In this document: positions 1 through 9,151 of the stretch, in pieces
Position numbering within the stretch: position 1 is the stretch's first letter
How the letters are laid out: every line of letters starts with the position of its first letter
DNA from: Lishizhenia tianjinensis
GTDB lineage: Bacteria > Bacteroidota > Bacteroidia > Flavobacteriales_D > Crocinitomicaceae
DNA length: 64,000 nt
Assembly (NCBI RefSeq): GCF_900116425.1
Contig: NZ_FPAS01000003.1
Location: forward strand, 186,001-250,000
Reading direction: 5' to 3'
Notes under the pieces: model-generated
What the model was told of the DNA's origin: nothing
What the model saw: only the letters and a program-made list of their open reading frames with translations
Databases searched by the model: none
Translations under genes and position numbers: made by a program

Positions 1-93
1 AAAGAATTTGAAGAGTTAATTTCAAGCTCCCATGTAATGCAGGATTACGAACATATTTTGAGATTGATTAAGGGAGGAAATATTAGTATATAG
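1..93 (+). CDS. 3' end of a gene cut by the window edge
   Basis: The first 31 codons are open from base 1 and end at a TAG. The tail is charged and helical in character (it ends HILRLIKGGNISI). Too little is present to identify the product. It is on the opposite strand to the defense island that follows. Confidence 0.55.
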   Translation, partial: KEFEELISSSHVMQDYEHILRLIKGGNISI

Positions 94-112
94 GGATTTT
101 AGATTTATAATT

Positions 113-120
113 TATTTTTG
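113..120 (+). promoter_or_regulatory. Bacteroidetes -7 element TATTTTTG
   Basis: TATTTTTG fits the Bacteroidetes -7 consensus TAnnTTTG. It lies 11 bp before the TTG start of the small plus-strand gene, so the mRNA would have a very short leader. No clear -33 TTG was checked at the right spacing. Confidence 0.4.
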
Positions 121-130
121 TAGAACAAAA

Positions 131-403
131 TTGAATATCAATACTTTGAGACCTAACCCGAAACAAGATATTAGACTGATTAATTTCGTTTCAGATTTTT
201 CCAATTCTGGAAAATCAATAATTCATTTCGCAGCAAAGTATAGCTTAATGATCAATGATTGTGAAATGTTTCTTCAACAAACCTATGATCAGTACCTACA
301 TAAATCCATGTATAATTCGTTTACAGAGAGTCAGAGGAAGGAATTTGAATTCTTGGTGAAGAAATATAATATACGGAGGTCAGAGCTATACGCTCAAATG
401 TAA
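131..403 (+). CDS. Small hypothetical protein
   Basis: A 90-residue protein with a TTG start at 131; the only in-frame ATGs are well inside. It is soluble and charged, with no signal peptide or membrane segment, and no family is recognised. A consensus -7 promoter element directly upstream supports it being a gene. It converges on the CBASS operon and ends 20 bp before that operon's last stop codon. It may be an accessory gene of the island or the remnant of a longer one. Confidence 0.45.
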   Translation: MNINTLRPNPKQDIRLINFVSDFSNSGKSIIHFAAKYSLMINDCEMFLQQTYDQYLHKSMYNSFTESQRKEFEFLVKKYNIRRSELYAQM

Positions 404-423
404 ACCTCCTTCAGTCATAAAAT

Positions 424-1080
424 CTATTCTGGTGTGCTGATTAATAATTTTTTTCCTGCAATTTCCTTTCTTGCTTTTTCGATCAACGAGATATTACCAA
501 ACAGGAACGTCACGCCATACCAATAAACGATTGTAATAGCAAAAATCACTAGTAACAGTGGAATAATATAAAAAGCACTCAAATTATAGACTAAAATTAA
601 GGTAAATGAAGCGTGGGTAAAAACACACAACCACTTCACAATCCCTTTCATCATGACTTCAAGTTCATCTTCATCCATTTCTATTCTGTCATCAAAATCC
701 GAATGTTCCAACAGTCCAAGCTCAATCGGTAAACCAAAAATTAGAACAAATAATTTTTTTATCTCACTGATATCTTTTAAATCTTCTCTAGTCTTAGGTT
801 CGTTTATGGCGGTCAAAACCTTTCGCTTAATTCTACTAAATAACAGCTTCTTAAATAGTAAAAAGACAGCCCAATAGAAGAAAATCTTTACAACGAATTG
901 AAAACCTAGGAATGTATATATGTATAGCTTCTCATTGAGTTCCCAAAATTCCTTGAAAAATTGAAATTGATTTGTGAACTCAAACAGATAAAATGTCATT
1001 GAAGTTATCAAAGACAATGAAATCAACTGATACAACCAATCAGTTGGTAAAGTATTGAATAGTTTTCTTATTGCTGTCAT
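424..1080 (-). CDS. Multi-pass membrane protein at the end of the CBASS operon
   Basis: A 218-residue protein with about four predicted membrane segments (near residues 17-34, 55-78, 147-167 and 169-190). A charged, acidic cytoplasmic loop of about 65 residues lies between segments 2 and 3. Its ATG overlaps the stop of the E2-like gene (ATGA), so translation is coupled and it belongs to the CBASS operon. No known effector family is recognised. It could be a second membrane-disrupting effector, a partner of the TM-NUDIX effector, or an immunity-like accessory protein. The assignment to CBASS is from position only. Confidence 0.7.
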   Translation of the reverse strand: MTAIRKLFNTLPTDWLYQLISLSLITSMTFYLFEFTNQFQFFKEFWELNEKLYIYTFLGFQFVVKIFFYWAVFLLFKKLLFSRIKRKVLTAINEPKTREDLKDISEIKKLFVLIFGLPIELGLLEHSDFDDRIEMDEDELEVMMKGIVKWLCVFTHASFTLILVYNLSAFYIIPLLLVIFAITIVYWYGVTFLFGNISLIEKARKEIAGKKLLISTPE

Positions 1081-1478
1081 ATATTAGTGTGTTTTATTTC
1101 AGGAGCTAACCAGATTCCGTATTTTTTCCATTCTCCATAAAAATGACACCATTCTGTTATCCAAGGTATCATCCTATGCAAGGGTACTATTCCCAAAAAA
1201 GGTTTGTCAATTTTTGGGTGATACAAACAAAGAGTAGAATCACCATATACATGGATGTCATCATGATACTTTATTTGATGATTAGTAATTTCAATTCTAT
1301 CCATTCTGTTTGGGAAGAAAGGTGAATATAACAGCTTGATACAATACTTTATCCCATTGACAACAATGCTACCAGAACCTTTCAAAAGTTTACCTTTGAT
1401 TTCTACATTTAGCCAATCATAATTTTTTCTAATGATTGATGCTTCTACCTCTAAATGGATAAAATAGAACTTTTTCAT
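1077..1478 (-). CDS. CBASS E2-like conjugating protein (short type II CBASS)
   Basis: A 133-residue protein starting at the ATG at 1478, one base past the CD-NTase stop; an in-frame ATG at 1532 would overlap the CD-NTase. The C-terminal half has the bacterial E2 signature: HVYGDSTLCLYHP with candidate catalytic Cys84 and nearby His76, then a MIPWITEW...W..YG.W segment. In CBASS families, E2-only ('short' type II) operons use this protein to act on the CD-NTase C terminus and prime it. No E1 or JAB gene is present, as expected for the short form. The CD-NTase ending directly upstream fits its being the substrate. Confidence 0.85.
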   Translation of the reverse strand: MKKFYFIHLEVEASIIRKNYDWLNVEIKGKLLKGSGSIVVNGIKYCIKLLYSPFFPNRMDRIEITNHQIKYHDDIHVYGDSTLCLYHPKIDKPFLGIVPLHRMIPWITEWCHFYGEWKKYGIWLAPEIKHTNI

Positions 1479-1479
1479 A

Positions 1480-2676
1480 TCAGTTAAAGTACGCTCCTCC
1501 ATAATTGTGATGAGCTGTGTTTTTGACTCCATAATCTTTATTTACATTACCAACTCTATCAGTTTTTGCTTCATTATTTAAAATTAAACCTGAAGCCAAA
1601 GCAGCCTTGTTTTTGGAAAACTTACTCAACTCCTTTAATTGTGCCTGAATAGAACTCTTGTATAGCTTTTCTCCAAAAAGACTTACATACTTTTCTCCGC
1701 TCTTTTCAAAATTTTTCTTGAGATATTCCCATTTAGCATAGAGGTCTTCAATAAATGAGTAAAAGCTTCTATAATTATCATCAGTCCATGAATCAGTGAA
1801 ATCCTCTTTATCGTCCACAGGATTGTAAATTTTAAATCTCTTGCCATCTTCTAAGGCTTTGTTGTAGCTGGATTTAATTTTGGCTAAGCAACTATCAATT
1901 GTTTCATATATTGTTTCTTCTTTACCATAAAATCTGCCCATCAAAGTAGTGATCACAATACTTGAAACTCGATTTTCTCTATCTTGAAAATAAATATCCC
2001 TGTATCTTTTAACCAATTGCACAGATCTTTGAAGTGGTGTCTTCTCATAGAACTGGGTGTCAGGAAGTGGTTCAGCATCAACGTCAGCCTTTATAAAGGA
2101 ATTGGAAAATGATTTTGAAAAAGATTCAAGTAAAAATCCATTTTCCAATTTTGATTTATCTAAAAACCAATTTCCATATCCTTTAGGATTACCTGATGAC
2201 CAGTCTTTTAGTTTTTTTTCAGGAATAGCAATTCGTTCTCTATTATCAACTTCAGCCATACATCCTGGTAAAATATCGATATGAAAATCATTCTTAAAAT
2301 CAAGTCTTACGCATCTGTCTTTTTTCTTTAAAATAGTTTTGTAATATGGATCTTGCTCAAGTACTCTGACTAGCGCATTATAGATTTTAACGGGATCATA
2401 CTTGTTATACAAATCGTAGATATGAAGAACAGCGTCTAAATCAAAGTCTTCACGATTAATTGGTTTAACAGTAGTATGAATTCTTATTGATCCTTGAGCG
2501 TATAATTCCAGTTCAAGGTCTTTAAAAAAGATTTCATCTTTCTTCAATACTTCAAGAACTTTACCATAGGCTTGCTCCATCCTTTCTTTTCTTGACTGAT
2601 CCAACTCAAGTTCATGGGCTATTCTAGCTAGGAGCTCTTCTCTTTGTAATTCGTAATTATCAAATATATCTAACAT
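1480..2676 (-). CDS. CD-NTase (cGAS/DncV-like nucleotidyltransferase)
   Basis: A 398-residue SMODS-type nucleotidyltransferase that should make a cyclic oligonucleotide alarm signal on phage infection. The active site is visible: Gly62-Ser63 (QGSIRIHTTVKP), then the metal-binding DLD at Asp79/Asp81 and a third carboxylate, Asp134, in FHIDILPG. The C-terminal half is the usual helical domain. The tail ends HHNYGGAYFN, a flexible Gly-rich end of the kind that E2-type CBASS proteins modify. It starts 2 bp after the TM-NUDIX stop and is followed by the E2-like gene. The nucleotide product cannot be read from the sequence. Confidence 0.92.
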   Translation of the reverse strand: MLDIFDNYELQREELLARIAHELELDQSRKERMEQAYGKVLEVLKKDEIFFKDLELELYAQGSIRIHTTVKPINREDFDLDAVLHIYDLYNKYDPVKIYNALVRVLEQDPYYKTILKKKDRCVRLDFKNDFHIDILPGCMAEVDNRERIAIPEKKLKDWSSGNPKGYGNWFLDKSKLENGFLLESFSKSFSNSFIKADVDAEPLPDTQFYEKTPLQRSVQLVKRYRDIYFQDRENRVSSIVITTLMGRFYGKEETIYETIDSCLAKIKSSYNKALEDGKRFKIYNPVDDKEDFTDSWTDDNYRSFYSFIEDLYAKWEYLKKNFEKSGEKYVSLFGEKLYKSSIQAQLKELSKFSKNKAALASGLILNNEAKTDRVGNVNKDYGVKNTAHHNYGGAYFN

Positions 2677-2678
2677 GA

Positions 2679-3500
2679 TTAATGGGGTTTTAAATAACGA
2701 GCATGGTAGCCCAATTGATATTCTATTTTATTGATATTGAACAGTTCTTTGTCCAAGTCACTTTCTTCTACAAAAGCATATTTATCTGTGATTTCCGCTT
2801 GTTCTAACAAGTCGATAACAGCTTGTTCTTGCTCTGAAGAGAAGTTTATCGTGAACACATCATAAATCAGAAATTGTTTGATTTCTTGCCCTTTTCTAAA
2901 TATCAAAGATTCCTCTATGCTGTAGAGGAACTCAGGTTTTATATGTTCAAAAATATTTTTGGGTAAAATTCCAGTTGAAAGCAATTCTTCACAGAACTCC
3001 CTCCATACATCAACCTCACGATTTTCCTTTTTATAGAACCATTTTCTAATTTCAGGTATGAATTTTCTCTTGACTTTAAATCTTAAATCATCAGAATTAC
3101 ATCTATCATTCGAAGTTTCTTTTGCTCCCCATTTCCTCCATTTGTCTGTAATTGATGGAAATCTTTTATAAACACCCCCTACAGGTTGATACTGGTTAGT
3201 AATCTTATTACTTTTTACCATCAAATACTTATTGTCCCCTTTAATCTTAATCTTGAACAGGTAACTAAGTGAAACATATATCTCATCATTCTTTTTAAAA
3301 TGACACTTCAGAGCTAATAATAAAGCCCCTCTATTTTCACTAATAAAGTTCAGAATAAAGCCGCCCGTAGCAAACGGGAACCCAATCAAAAGATCATGAA
3401 TTATTTCATGGTGCTCAGTAGTTCGCCAATTGGTTTCATAAAAATATAACCCAATTATGGAGAGAATAAAAGCTATTAAAGAGAAGTAGAGTTTTATCAT
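2679..3500 (-). CDS. CBASS effector: two-TM protein with SMODS-associated NUDIX domain
   Basis: A 273-residue protein with two N-terminal membrane segments (about 4-22 and 38-56). The cytoplasmic domain has the SMODS-associated NUDIX pattern: YQPVGGVYK near residue 105, then WREFCEELLSTGIL near 165-180, corresponding to the REUXEE part of a Nudix box. TM-NUDIX proteins are listed among CBASS effectors; the domain is thought to sense the cyclic nucleotide and the membrane segments to damage the inner membrane. It is first in the operon, upstream of the CD-NTase with a 2-bp gap. An 11-bp inverted repeat sits immediately before its start codon. Confidence 0.85.
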   Translation of the reverse strand: MIKLYFSLIAFILSIIGLYFYETNWRTTEHHEIIHDLLIGFPFATGGFILNFISENRGALLLALKCHFKKNDEIYVSLSYLFKIKIKGDNKYLMVKSNKITNQYQPVGGVYKRFPSITDKWRKWGAKETSNDRCNSDDLRFKVKRKFIPEIRKWFYKKENREVDVWREFCEELLSTGILPKNIFEHIKPEFLYSIEESLIFRKGQEIKQFLIYDVFTINFSSEQEQAVIDLLEQAEITDKYAFVEESDLDKELFNINKIEYQLGYHARYLKPH

Positions 3501-3502
3501 TC

Positions 3503-3544
3503 GTTTATTTGTAGCATTAATATTATTTCATGTTACAAATAAAC
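3503..3544. promoter_or_regulatory. Perfect 11-bp inverted repeat, likely operator of the CBASS operon
   Basis: GTTTATTTGTA (3503-3513) and its exact complement TACAAATAAAC (3534-3544) are separated by 20 bp, so the half-site centres are 31 bp apart, about three helical turns on one DNA face. It ends 2 bp before the CBASS start codon, in the 92-bp gap after the WYL gene. WYL proteins of the CapW type repress CBASS through such palindromes, so this is the natural operator candidate. That link is inferred. Confidence 0.65.
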
Positions 3545-3592
3545 AAGGAGATGACGCCCCCTATGTTCGTGATCAAAAAAAGTTTAAATCAT

Positions 3593-4582
3593 TTAATATT
3601 TCTCTAGTGTGTTTTGTAGTAATTCCTTGATTCTTAAACGAAGAGATTCGGGAGATAAGACACGAACATTGTCTCCGTAGCTCAATATTTTGGAATGAAG
3701 TTCATGAAAAGGAATAACTTTTATTTTTAAAATAATCTTTCCGTCTTTTTCCTCTACAAATTCTTGTGATTTATGAATAGGAGCAGTTAGCAAATATCTA
3801 CCTCTCCAATCAACAAATTCAAGCAGAACGTCTTCAACATCACCTTCAGGAACAGCGATACCAAATGCATGATCATAATATTCATCGGCATTAAAGCTCG
3901 ACACATCTTCACAATTGTTATTAGTCACTTTAAATTCCTTAATTCTATCCAAGGCAAAGGTGGTTACATAGTCTTTACCTTCTCGTTTTGCCAGTAAATA
4001 CCATAGGTGATCATATTCCTTGAGAAGTATTGGTGTTACCGTATGTTTTTTTGAATCTGTTGAATTATGCTTCTGATAAATGAATTCAAATTTTTTATTG
4101 GCATCAAAACCCGAAATTATTTCAGGAATGAGATCACTTCCCTGAAATTTTGGGAAATTCTCGGGTTGTATTTTGATCCTATCTGTAACTTCATTTTGAC
4201 TCGATTTAATCTTTACCGCATCAACTATTTTGTCAATTGCATTCGTAAAGTCTTTAAAGATGTCAAAATCTCTATACTGTTGAAGAGTTTTTGCGTAGAA
4301 TGTTAAAGCATTAATTTCTTCTTCTATTAAATCTAAAGACGGAAAGATTTCTGCCACATTTTCGGGGTAGAAATAGGCTTTTTTTGAATTATCATATTCA
4401 ATGGGAGCAGAAAAATCTGTTTCAAGTACCAGAATATCTTTATTAATAGTTCTAGCACTAACTTCCAAATCATGTTGATCCCATAATTTCTCAACTATAT
4501 CTGCCGTTTTGACAAAATCTTTATTTCTAAGTAAGGTGTCAATTACTCTGTAGCGTATGAAAGCATTCTTATTAATCGGCAT
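3593..4582 (-). CDS. WYL-domain transcriptional regulator (CapW/BrxR-like)
   Basis: A 329-residue protein with an N-terminal winged HTH (about 10-75; IVEKLWDQHDLEVSARTINKD shape) and a central WYL domain (about 155-235, including KEYDHLWYLLAKREG). A C-terminal WCX-like extension follows (SKILSYGDNVRVLSPESL). WYL regulators of this layout control CBASS, BREX and other defense operons, releasing DNA on a nucleic-acid or nucleotide signal. It starts 3 bp after the DUF2779 stop, so it is probably cotranscribed with that gene. It is followed by the CBASS operon with its inverted repeat. Confidence 0.85.
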   Translation of the reverse strand: MPINKNAFIRYRVIDTLLRNKDFVKTADIVEKLWDQHDLEVSARTINKDILVLETDFSAPIEYDNSKKAYFYPENVAEIFPSLDLIEEEINALTFYAKTLQQYRDFDIFKDFTNAIDKIVDAVKIKSSQNEVTDRIKIQPENFPKFQGSDLIPEIISGFDANKKFEFIYQKHNSTDSKKHTVTPILLKEYDHLWYLLAKREGKDYVTTFALDRIKEFKVTNNNCEDVSSFNADEYYDHAFGIAVPEGDVEDVLLEFVDWRGRYLLTAPIHKSQEFVEEKDGKIILKIKVIPFHELHSKILSYGDNVRVLSPESLRLRIKELLQNTLEKY

Positions 4583-4585
4583 AGG

Positions 4586-6550
4586 CTATGATGTTATTTC
4601 TTTAAAATGTTCGTATATCATGACCATTGCTAGAGTGTCCAGCTCACAATACTTTAATAGGGCTTTTTTCAACTCCAAACGTTCTTCATCATTCATATCT
4701 GTATATTGAAGTTTGCCGTAAGCTGTTAGAGCAGCACCTCCATTGTCAACTCCTTCCAGTTCAGATATAGTTGAATCTAATTGATCTTCTGTCCAACCTT
4801 CGTATAGAGATGGTAACTTCTTGTAGGGACTTACTACTTCACCACCTCGGATGTCCAACCAAATATGGTTGCTATCAAAATTCTTGCTGTCTAGGTTAAT
4901 TTGACCGATTGGCTTTGAATATTTTTCTTTTAAAAAGGAGCTTGAGTTAAGGGCAGCGGGCAAAACTTGTTTAATTGAATTCGAACCTTTGGTTAATGGA
5001 TTATAGTAATACTTCTTTACAATATCGCACAGATCAACCATGTCTCTTTCTCCAATCCATTTAATTGTTGAATCGGATTTTGAATGAGAAATCTCCTGAA
5101 TGAATTTTTGTAGTTCTTCTTTATCTGATTCGTTGCTTTCCGATAGTTGCTGATAAATAGCGTTTACAATACTATTTTCGTGTGTGGCAAATTTGAATAT
5201 GGTTCCCTTGTCATTACTTAAATTATCTCGCAAAGCTCGAATGAATTCAAAGTTTGGGAATTTACCTGCTTCAAAACAAATGTATTCGGATGCGTGTCGA
5301 ATTTCCCCGCTTTCATCAATTGTATGGTGTGAAAATTGAAATGCAATTTGTTCATACGGTTTTCTGCCTTTATGGAATGGTAAAGCAACTGTACTTGTTT
5401 CAAAGTCTATAAAATGTAACGGATATTTCCAAGTATCCATTTGTTCTCTAAGCTCTTCTTTCAAAAGATAAATTGAATTATCCTTTTGAACTGCTTTTTC
5501 AATCTGAATCCATTGTCTTTCTGATGATGAAATTTCGCCTGCTTTTGGTTTAATTTCTACATCATCTTCAGATAGATCTTCTAAAAAAATCTTGTCTGAA
5601 TTTTCAAACAATTTCTTTCCCTTTCTGAAGTTCCATACTTCAAAGGTCATAGGCTTACTAAAGTCCTTTTTAGTTAACCCTTTTTGCTCGCTCCAACATT
5701 CTTCAAAGCCAGATTTCAAACCTCTTTCTTTCTCTTCATCTGTACATTGAAACTCACATGATTTACAAGAAAAGCTAACTGGATAGTTTAACTTCTTATC
5801 CTTGGCGTAAAAATCAGCTAGTATTTCAACACTTTCCAAAAAATCCATTTCTGGTAGATACCTGTGCTTTCCATTTTGAATTGCAGAAACTATGTCCGTA
5901 ATATCTTTTCTGCCTAAAACGCTTTCTCCAATCTCTACGATTGAGCTGATTTTCTTAATTATCCCTGTTCTGTTTCCTGAATCTTTGGAAATTCTAAATA
6001 ATTGATTTAACCCATCAATTTTGGCTTCTTTTCTTTTGTTAGCCATCATCAAGTAACTCTTGATAATCCAATCTGGATTCGATTGTTGCATGACATAGTG
6101 CTGAAATGCAACATCAAATAAATATGCTTTCCATGAGCCAACTAACGCACCTCTTTTACCAACAAATAAATGCTCGTCCAAAGGATCGTATGACTTGGCT
6201 TTAACCTCGATTAGTTCTATTTCATTACCCTTTTTAATTAAAATATCAACCCTGATAAATAGGTTGTTGAATTTAAAAGCAGGTTCATATATCACTACAT
6301 TCTCCAGTTTTAGAAGTTCGTTGGTTTGTTCAACTAGTAAGTCATAGTTCCAATCATTTCCTTCTATTAAATGACCATCTGGATATTCCATTCTCGCCAA
6401 TTCCTCAACCTGAAAACCTCCTTGAGCTAATGCTTCTAAGAAAGGATCTTCTAATTTTTGATTAGCATATTCAGGCTTTTTCGTGTAGAAAAGTTTATTT
6501 GGACATTCTAGTCCAAGTTTAAATCGTGATTTGGTTAGTAATCTATACAT
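4586..6550 (-). CDS. DUF2779 protein: Cas4-like PD-(D/E)XK plus DEDD exonuclease-like domain
   Basis: A 654-residue protein. The N-terminal third resembles a Cas4-type PD-(D/E)XK domain (RVDILIKKG...IELIEVKAKS near residues 100-120). It has an early Cys15 and a later Cys cluster (C262-x2-C-x3-C plus Cys283) that could hold an Fe-S centre. The second half has the DUF2779 RNase H-like exonuclease motifs: HFIDFETS near 380, a middle Asp in MVDLCDIV, and a final YCELDTLAM near 640. This family occurs in defense islands; its own activity is poorly known. It is translationally close to the DUF262 gene (5 bp) and the WYL gene (3 bp), so the three may form one system. Confidence 0.8.
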   Translation of the reverse strand: MYRLLTKSRFKLGLECPNKLFYTKKPEYANQKLEDPFLEALAQGGFQVEELARMEYPDGHLIEGNDWNYDLLVEQTNELLKLENVVIYEPAFKFNNLFIRVDILIKKGNEIELIEVKAKSYDPLDEHLFVGKRGALVGSWKAYLFDVAFQHYVMQQSNPDWIIKSYLMMANKRKEAKIDGLNQLFRISKDSGNRTGIIKKISSIVEIGESVLGRKDITDIVSAIQNGKHRYLPEMDFLESVEILADFYAKDKKLNYPVSFSCKSCEFQCTDEEKERGLKSGFEECWSEQKGLTKKDFSKPMTFEVWNFRKGKKLFENSDKIFLEDLSEDDVEIKPKAGEISSSERQWIQIEKAVQKDNSIYLLKEELREQMDTWKYPLHFIDFETSTVALPFHKGRKPYEQIAFQFSHHTIDESGEIRHASEYICFEAGKFPNFEFIRALRDNLSNDKGTIFKFATHENSIVNAIYQQLSESNESDKEELQKFIQEISHSKSDSTIKWIGERDMVDLCDIVKKYYYNPLTKGSNSIKQVLPAALNSSSFLKEKYSKPIGQINLDSKNFDSNHIWLDIRGGEVVSPYKKLPSLYEGWTEDQLDSTISELEGVDNGGAALTAYGKLQYTDMNDEERLELKKALLKYCELDTLAMVMIYEHFKEITS

Positions 6551-6555
6551 GACAC

Positions 6556-9072
6556 CTATAATGTCCCTTTTAAGCGGGGTATTTCAGGTTTGAATGCTTT
6601 TTCAAAATTGGGTAAGTTATCAACGACAAATTGACTCATTACCTTCCAGTCTGATTCTTCATATAAGTTTACATTGTCCAACTCATATTTAATCCTACTC
6701 ATCTTATTTTCTGGTAATTCTTCCCAAACCATTTCATGTCCAAATCGTGATTCAATTTGCTCTTTATTCTGAAATAGCTGTTGGAAATACCGTTTGTTTA
6801 ATTCTTTGCTAGATGCCGAAATTGTAAACTCTAAGCGAACATAAGTCCTTGTAATAACAAGTGTATATGCTATTCCACTTACACCAGCTCCAGTGCTTAA
6901 CCAATGGTCTTTTGTCGGATTTACATTTCTAAATAATTCTGTGTTTTCAATTTTAGGCAATAATTGTTTCCAGAAGTTCCTTCTTATTACAAATCGACTT
7001 GTCTTTTGATCAATTTCAGCTTCTGATGAATATTTAATTATCAATTCATCTTCTAACTCAAATGAAACTAACAGTTTTTTTAAAGTATTAAATTTGGTAT
7101 TGCTATCAATATTAGCTTCAATAAAATAGCCGTTAATTAGAGATTGAGGTGAACGGAAATCATTTTCATTTCTTGTTAATTTAAGCACCTCGTTTTGAGC
7201 TAAAAGTAATTCTGGATTACGTTGATATAGCTTTCTTACGACATAAAAATACATCTGCGCAATAGCGCTTTCCTCTATTTTGGTGTTTTCAAAAATGAAA
7301 TACTCTAACTTTTTATGGGTCGGTTTTTCTGCATCAAAAAAGTTAACTTCAGTACCATTCTCTATAATTGGTAGCTCAATATTAGGGTATTCCCATATTG
7401 ATAAGAAACGTTCAGCAATTATCTTAAAACGCTTTTCATAGTTTTCCACATTCCAGACGCTTATGGTATTCAAATAAGAGTTTAGCCATAATCTACTGAA
7501 TTTATAGCCCTGCTCTCCACCATTTTGGTTCATGGATTGTTTTTCTGAAAAACATTTATTACTTAATGACCCATTATTACCAGACAGAGTTAGATTTGCA
7601 ATAGTGTTTACATATTTTTCTTTAAACACAAAAAACTCGTCTGAACTTAATTCTGTTATCCAATCCTCATTCGGATTTTGTGGGAAAATATGTTCGATAG
7701 TAATGTTCTCGTTAGAAGTATCAACAAATTCTCTATTATTGTGATTCTCCAACATTTCGAACATATAATTTCTATTCTTCGACTTAATGTTGTACAAGTC
7801 TTTATCTTTCAGAGCGGTCAATAATTCTTCGTTTGTAGGGAATTTTGCACTTCCCTTTTTCTTCATCAATGCGATAGCAATTGATTCGTAATACTCTTCG
7901 GTATCAACCTCAGAATATAACGTCATAAATATTTTGTTTAAGGCATTAGTAGGTAATCCTACAACAAATCTACGCCACGCATATGATTGGATTAATTTTA
8001 ATATATTAATAAGAGTATTATTATCAATAATGCCATTATCAGCATCTTCAAAAATTTGCAATAGAAATGGAAAAGCAACATTAATTTCCAAGCGAGTAAT
8101 GTACTCTAGTTGAGATCTTAAATTATGATCTATAACTGTGGTTGGGTTAATGAATTTTCTGTAATGAGCAGAAAGGGATTTTATTTTCTCTAATTCTTGA
8201 TGATATGCTTCATCTTTTTTATTGAAATACAGTTTTTTAAATTCTGTATAAACTTTCCCTTTATTTGGTATTTTCTTATTTCTCAATGTCAGGTAATCTC
8301 TGATGTAATCAGAAACCATAGACTTTTGTTTGTTTAAGTCACGAGCATTGTTTTCTATCGGATTCCATATTTTTTCAAAGATATTATTCTGATCCTTTGG
8401 GTCTAAATCCATTAAAATGAAATTACGAATCAGGTCAGATTGAGAAAGATCTAACCCAGTAGAATTTAAGCTTTCAAAAATTCGTTGAGGATCATCTTTA
8501 CCTCTTTCTAAGGAAATTTCAACAAAAATAAGTCGTTTGATACCGTTTAATATAATTTGGAAGTTTTCTTCGTTTATTCGATCTCTAAAATAATTGTAGT
8601 TCTCTATCACATTAGAATAGCTGCCAAATTCATTTTCTGTTTTATTCATTATGGCACTAAATGCCAATGAATTAGAGTCAGTTTGTTTTAATTTTAATTT
8701 ACTAGATTCTTTCTGTACATATTGATTTGTTAAATACATATTGTAAAGCATATCTACTTCTTGTTGCATACCATAATCTTTGGCAAAACGATACAATGCG
8801 ACATATAGAATATTTATAGTGGTCAAACGCTGCTGTCCATCAATAATCACCAATTCTTTGACTTCACTTGTGCTATAAGCACCTTCATGGATAAACACAA
8901 TACTTCCTATAAAGTGTGTTCCTCTATCATCTTGCTCAACAGATATTATATCATTGATTAGCTCTTTACATTCATTATTTGTCCAATCGTAATTTCGTTG
9001 GTATACAGGTATTACAAATTGTACATTTGGCGCTTGTAAAAAATTATTAATTGGTAATTCGTTTGCTTTCAT
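6556..9072 (-). CDS. DUF262/DUF1524 GmrSD-type protein with C-terminal DUF4268
   Basis: An 838-residue protein. The N terminus carries the DUF262 ParB/sulfiredoxin-like NTPase motifs VYQRNYDW (about 23-30) and IIDGQQRLTT (about 80-90). A DUF1524-type His-Me finger nuclease motif, TIEHIFPQNPNEDW, lies near residue 460, with a later GNNGSLSNK segment. The last 150 residues match DUF4268 in pattern (RRNFWKQLLP, ESRFGHEMVWEELP, SDWKVM). GmrS/GmrD fusions are type IV restriction enzymes against modified (for example glucosylated) phage DNA. It starts 79 bp downstream of the HhH gene, so it may have its own promoter. Confidence 0.88.
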   Translation of the reverse strand: MKANELPINNFLQAPNVQFVIPVYQRNYDWTNNECKELINDIISVEQDDRGTHFIGSIVFIHEGAYSTSEVKELVIIDGQQRLTTINILYVALYRFAKDYGMQQEVDMLYNMYLTNQYVQKESSKLKLKQTDSNSLAFSAIMNKTENEFGSYSNVIENYNYFRDRINEENFQIILNGIKRLIFVEISLERGKDDPQRIFESLNSTGLDLSQSDLIRNFILMDLDPKDQNNIFEKIWNPIENNARDLNKQKSMVSDYIRDYLTLRNKKIPNKGKVYTEFKKLYFNKKDEAYHQELEKIKSLSAHYRKFINPTTVIDHNLRSQLEYITRLEINVAFPFLLQIFEDADNGIIDNNTLINILKLIQSYAWRRFVVGLPTNALNKIFMTLYSEVDTEEYYESIAIALMKKKGSAKFPTNEELLTALKDKDLYNIKSKNRNYMFEMLENHNNREFVDTSNENITIEHIFPQNPNEDWITELSSDEFFVFKEKYVNTIANLTLSGNNGSLSNKCFSEKQSMNQNGGEQGYKFSRLWLNSYLNTISVWNVENYEKRFKIIAERFLSIWEYPNIELPIIENGTEVNFFDAEKPTHKKLEYFIFENTKIEESAIAQMYFYVVRKLYQRNPELLLAQNEVLKLTRNENDFRSPQSLINGYFIEANIDSNTKFNTLKKLLVSFELEDELIIKYSSEAEIDQKTSRFVIRRNFWKQLLPKIENTELFRNVNPTKDHWLSTGAGVSGIAYTLVITRTYVRLEFTISASSKELNKRYFQQLFQNKEQIESRFGHEMVWEELPENKMSRIKYELDNVNLYEESDWKVMSQFVVDNLPNFEKAFKPEIPRLKGTL

Positions 9073-9151
9073 ATTTCTTTATTCTATATCAGACTCTTTT
9101 CCTATTGATTCCATTAATTAGGAAACGTAAGATTAAGAGGAAGACTATCCA

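Noticed and set aside
653-877. 74-codon plus-strand frame inside the CBASS membrane protein gene
   Set aside because: Ser-rich translation typical of a reverse-strand shadow of an acidic coding region.
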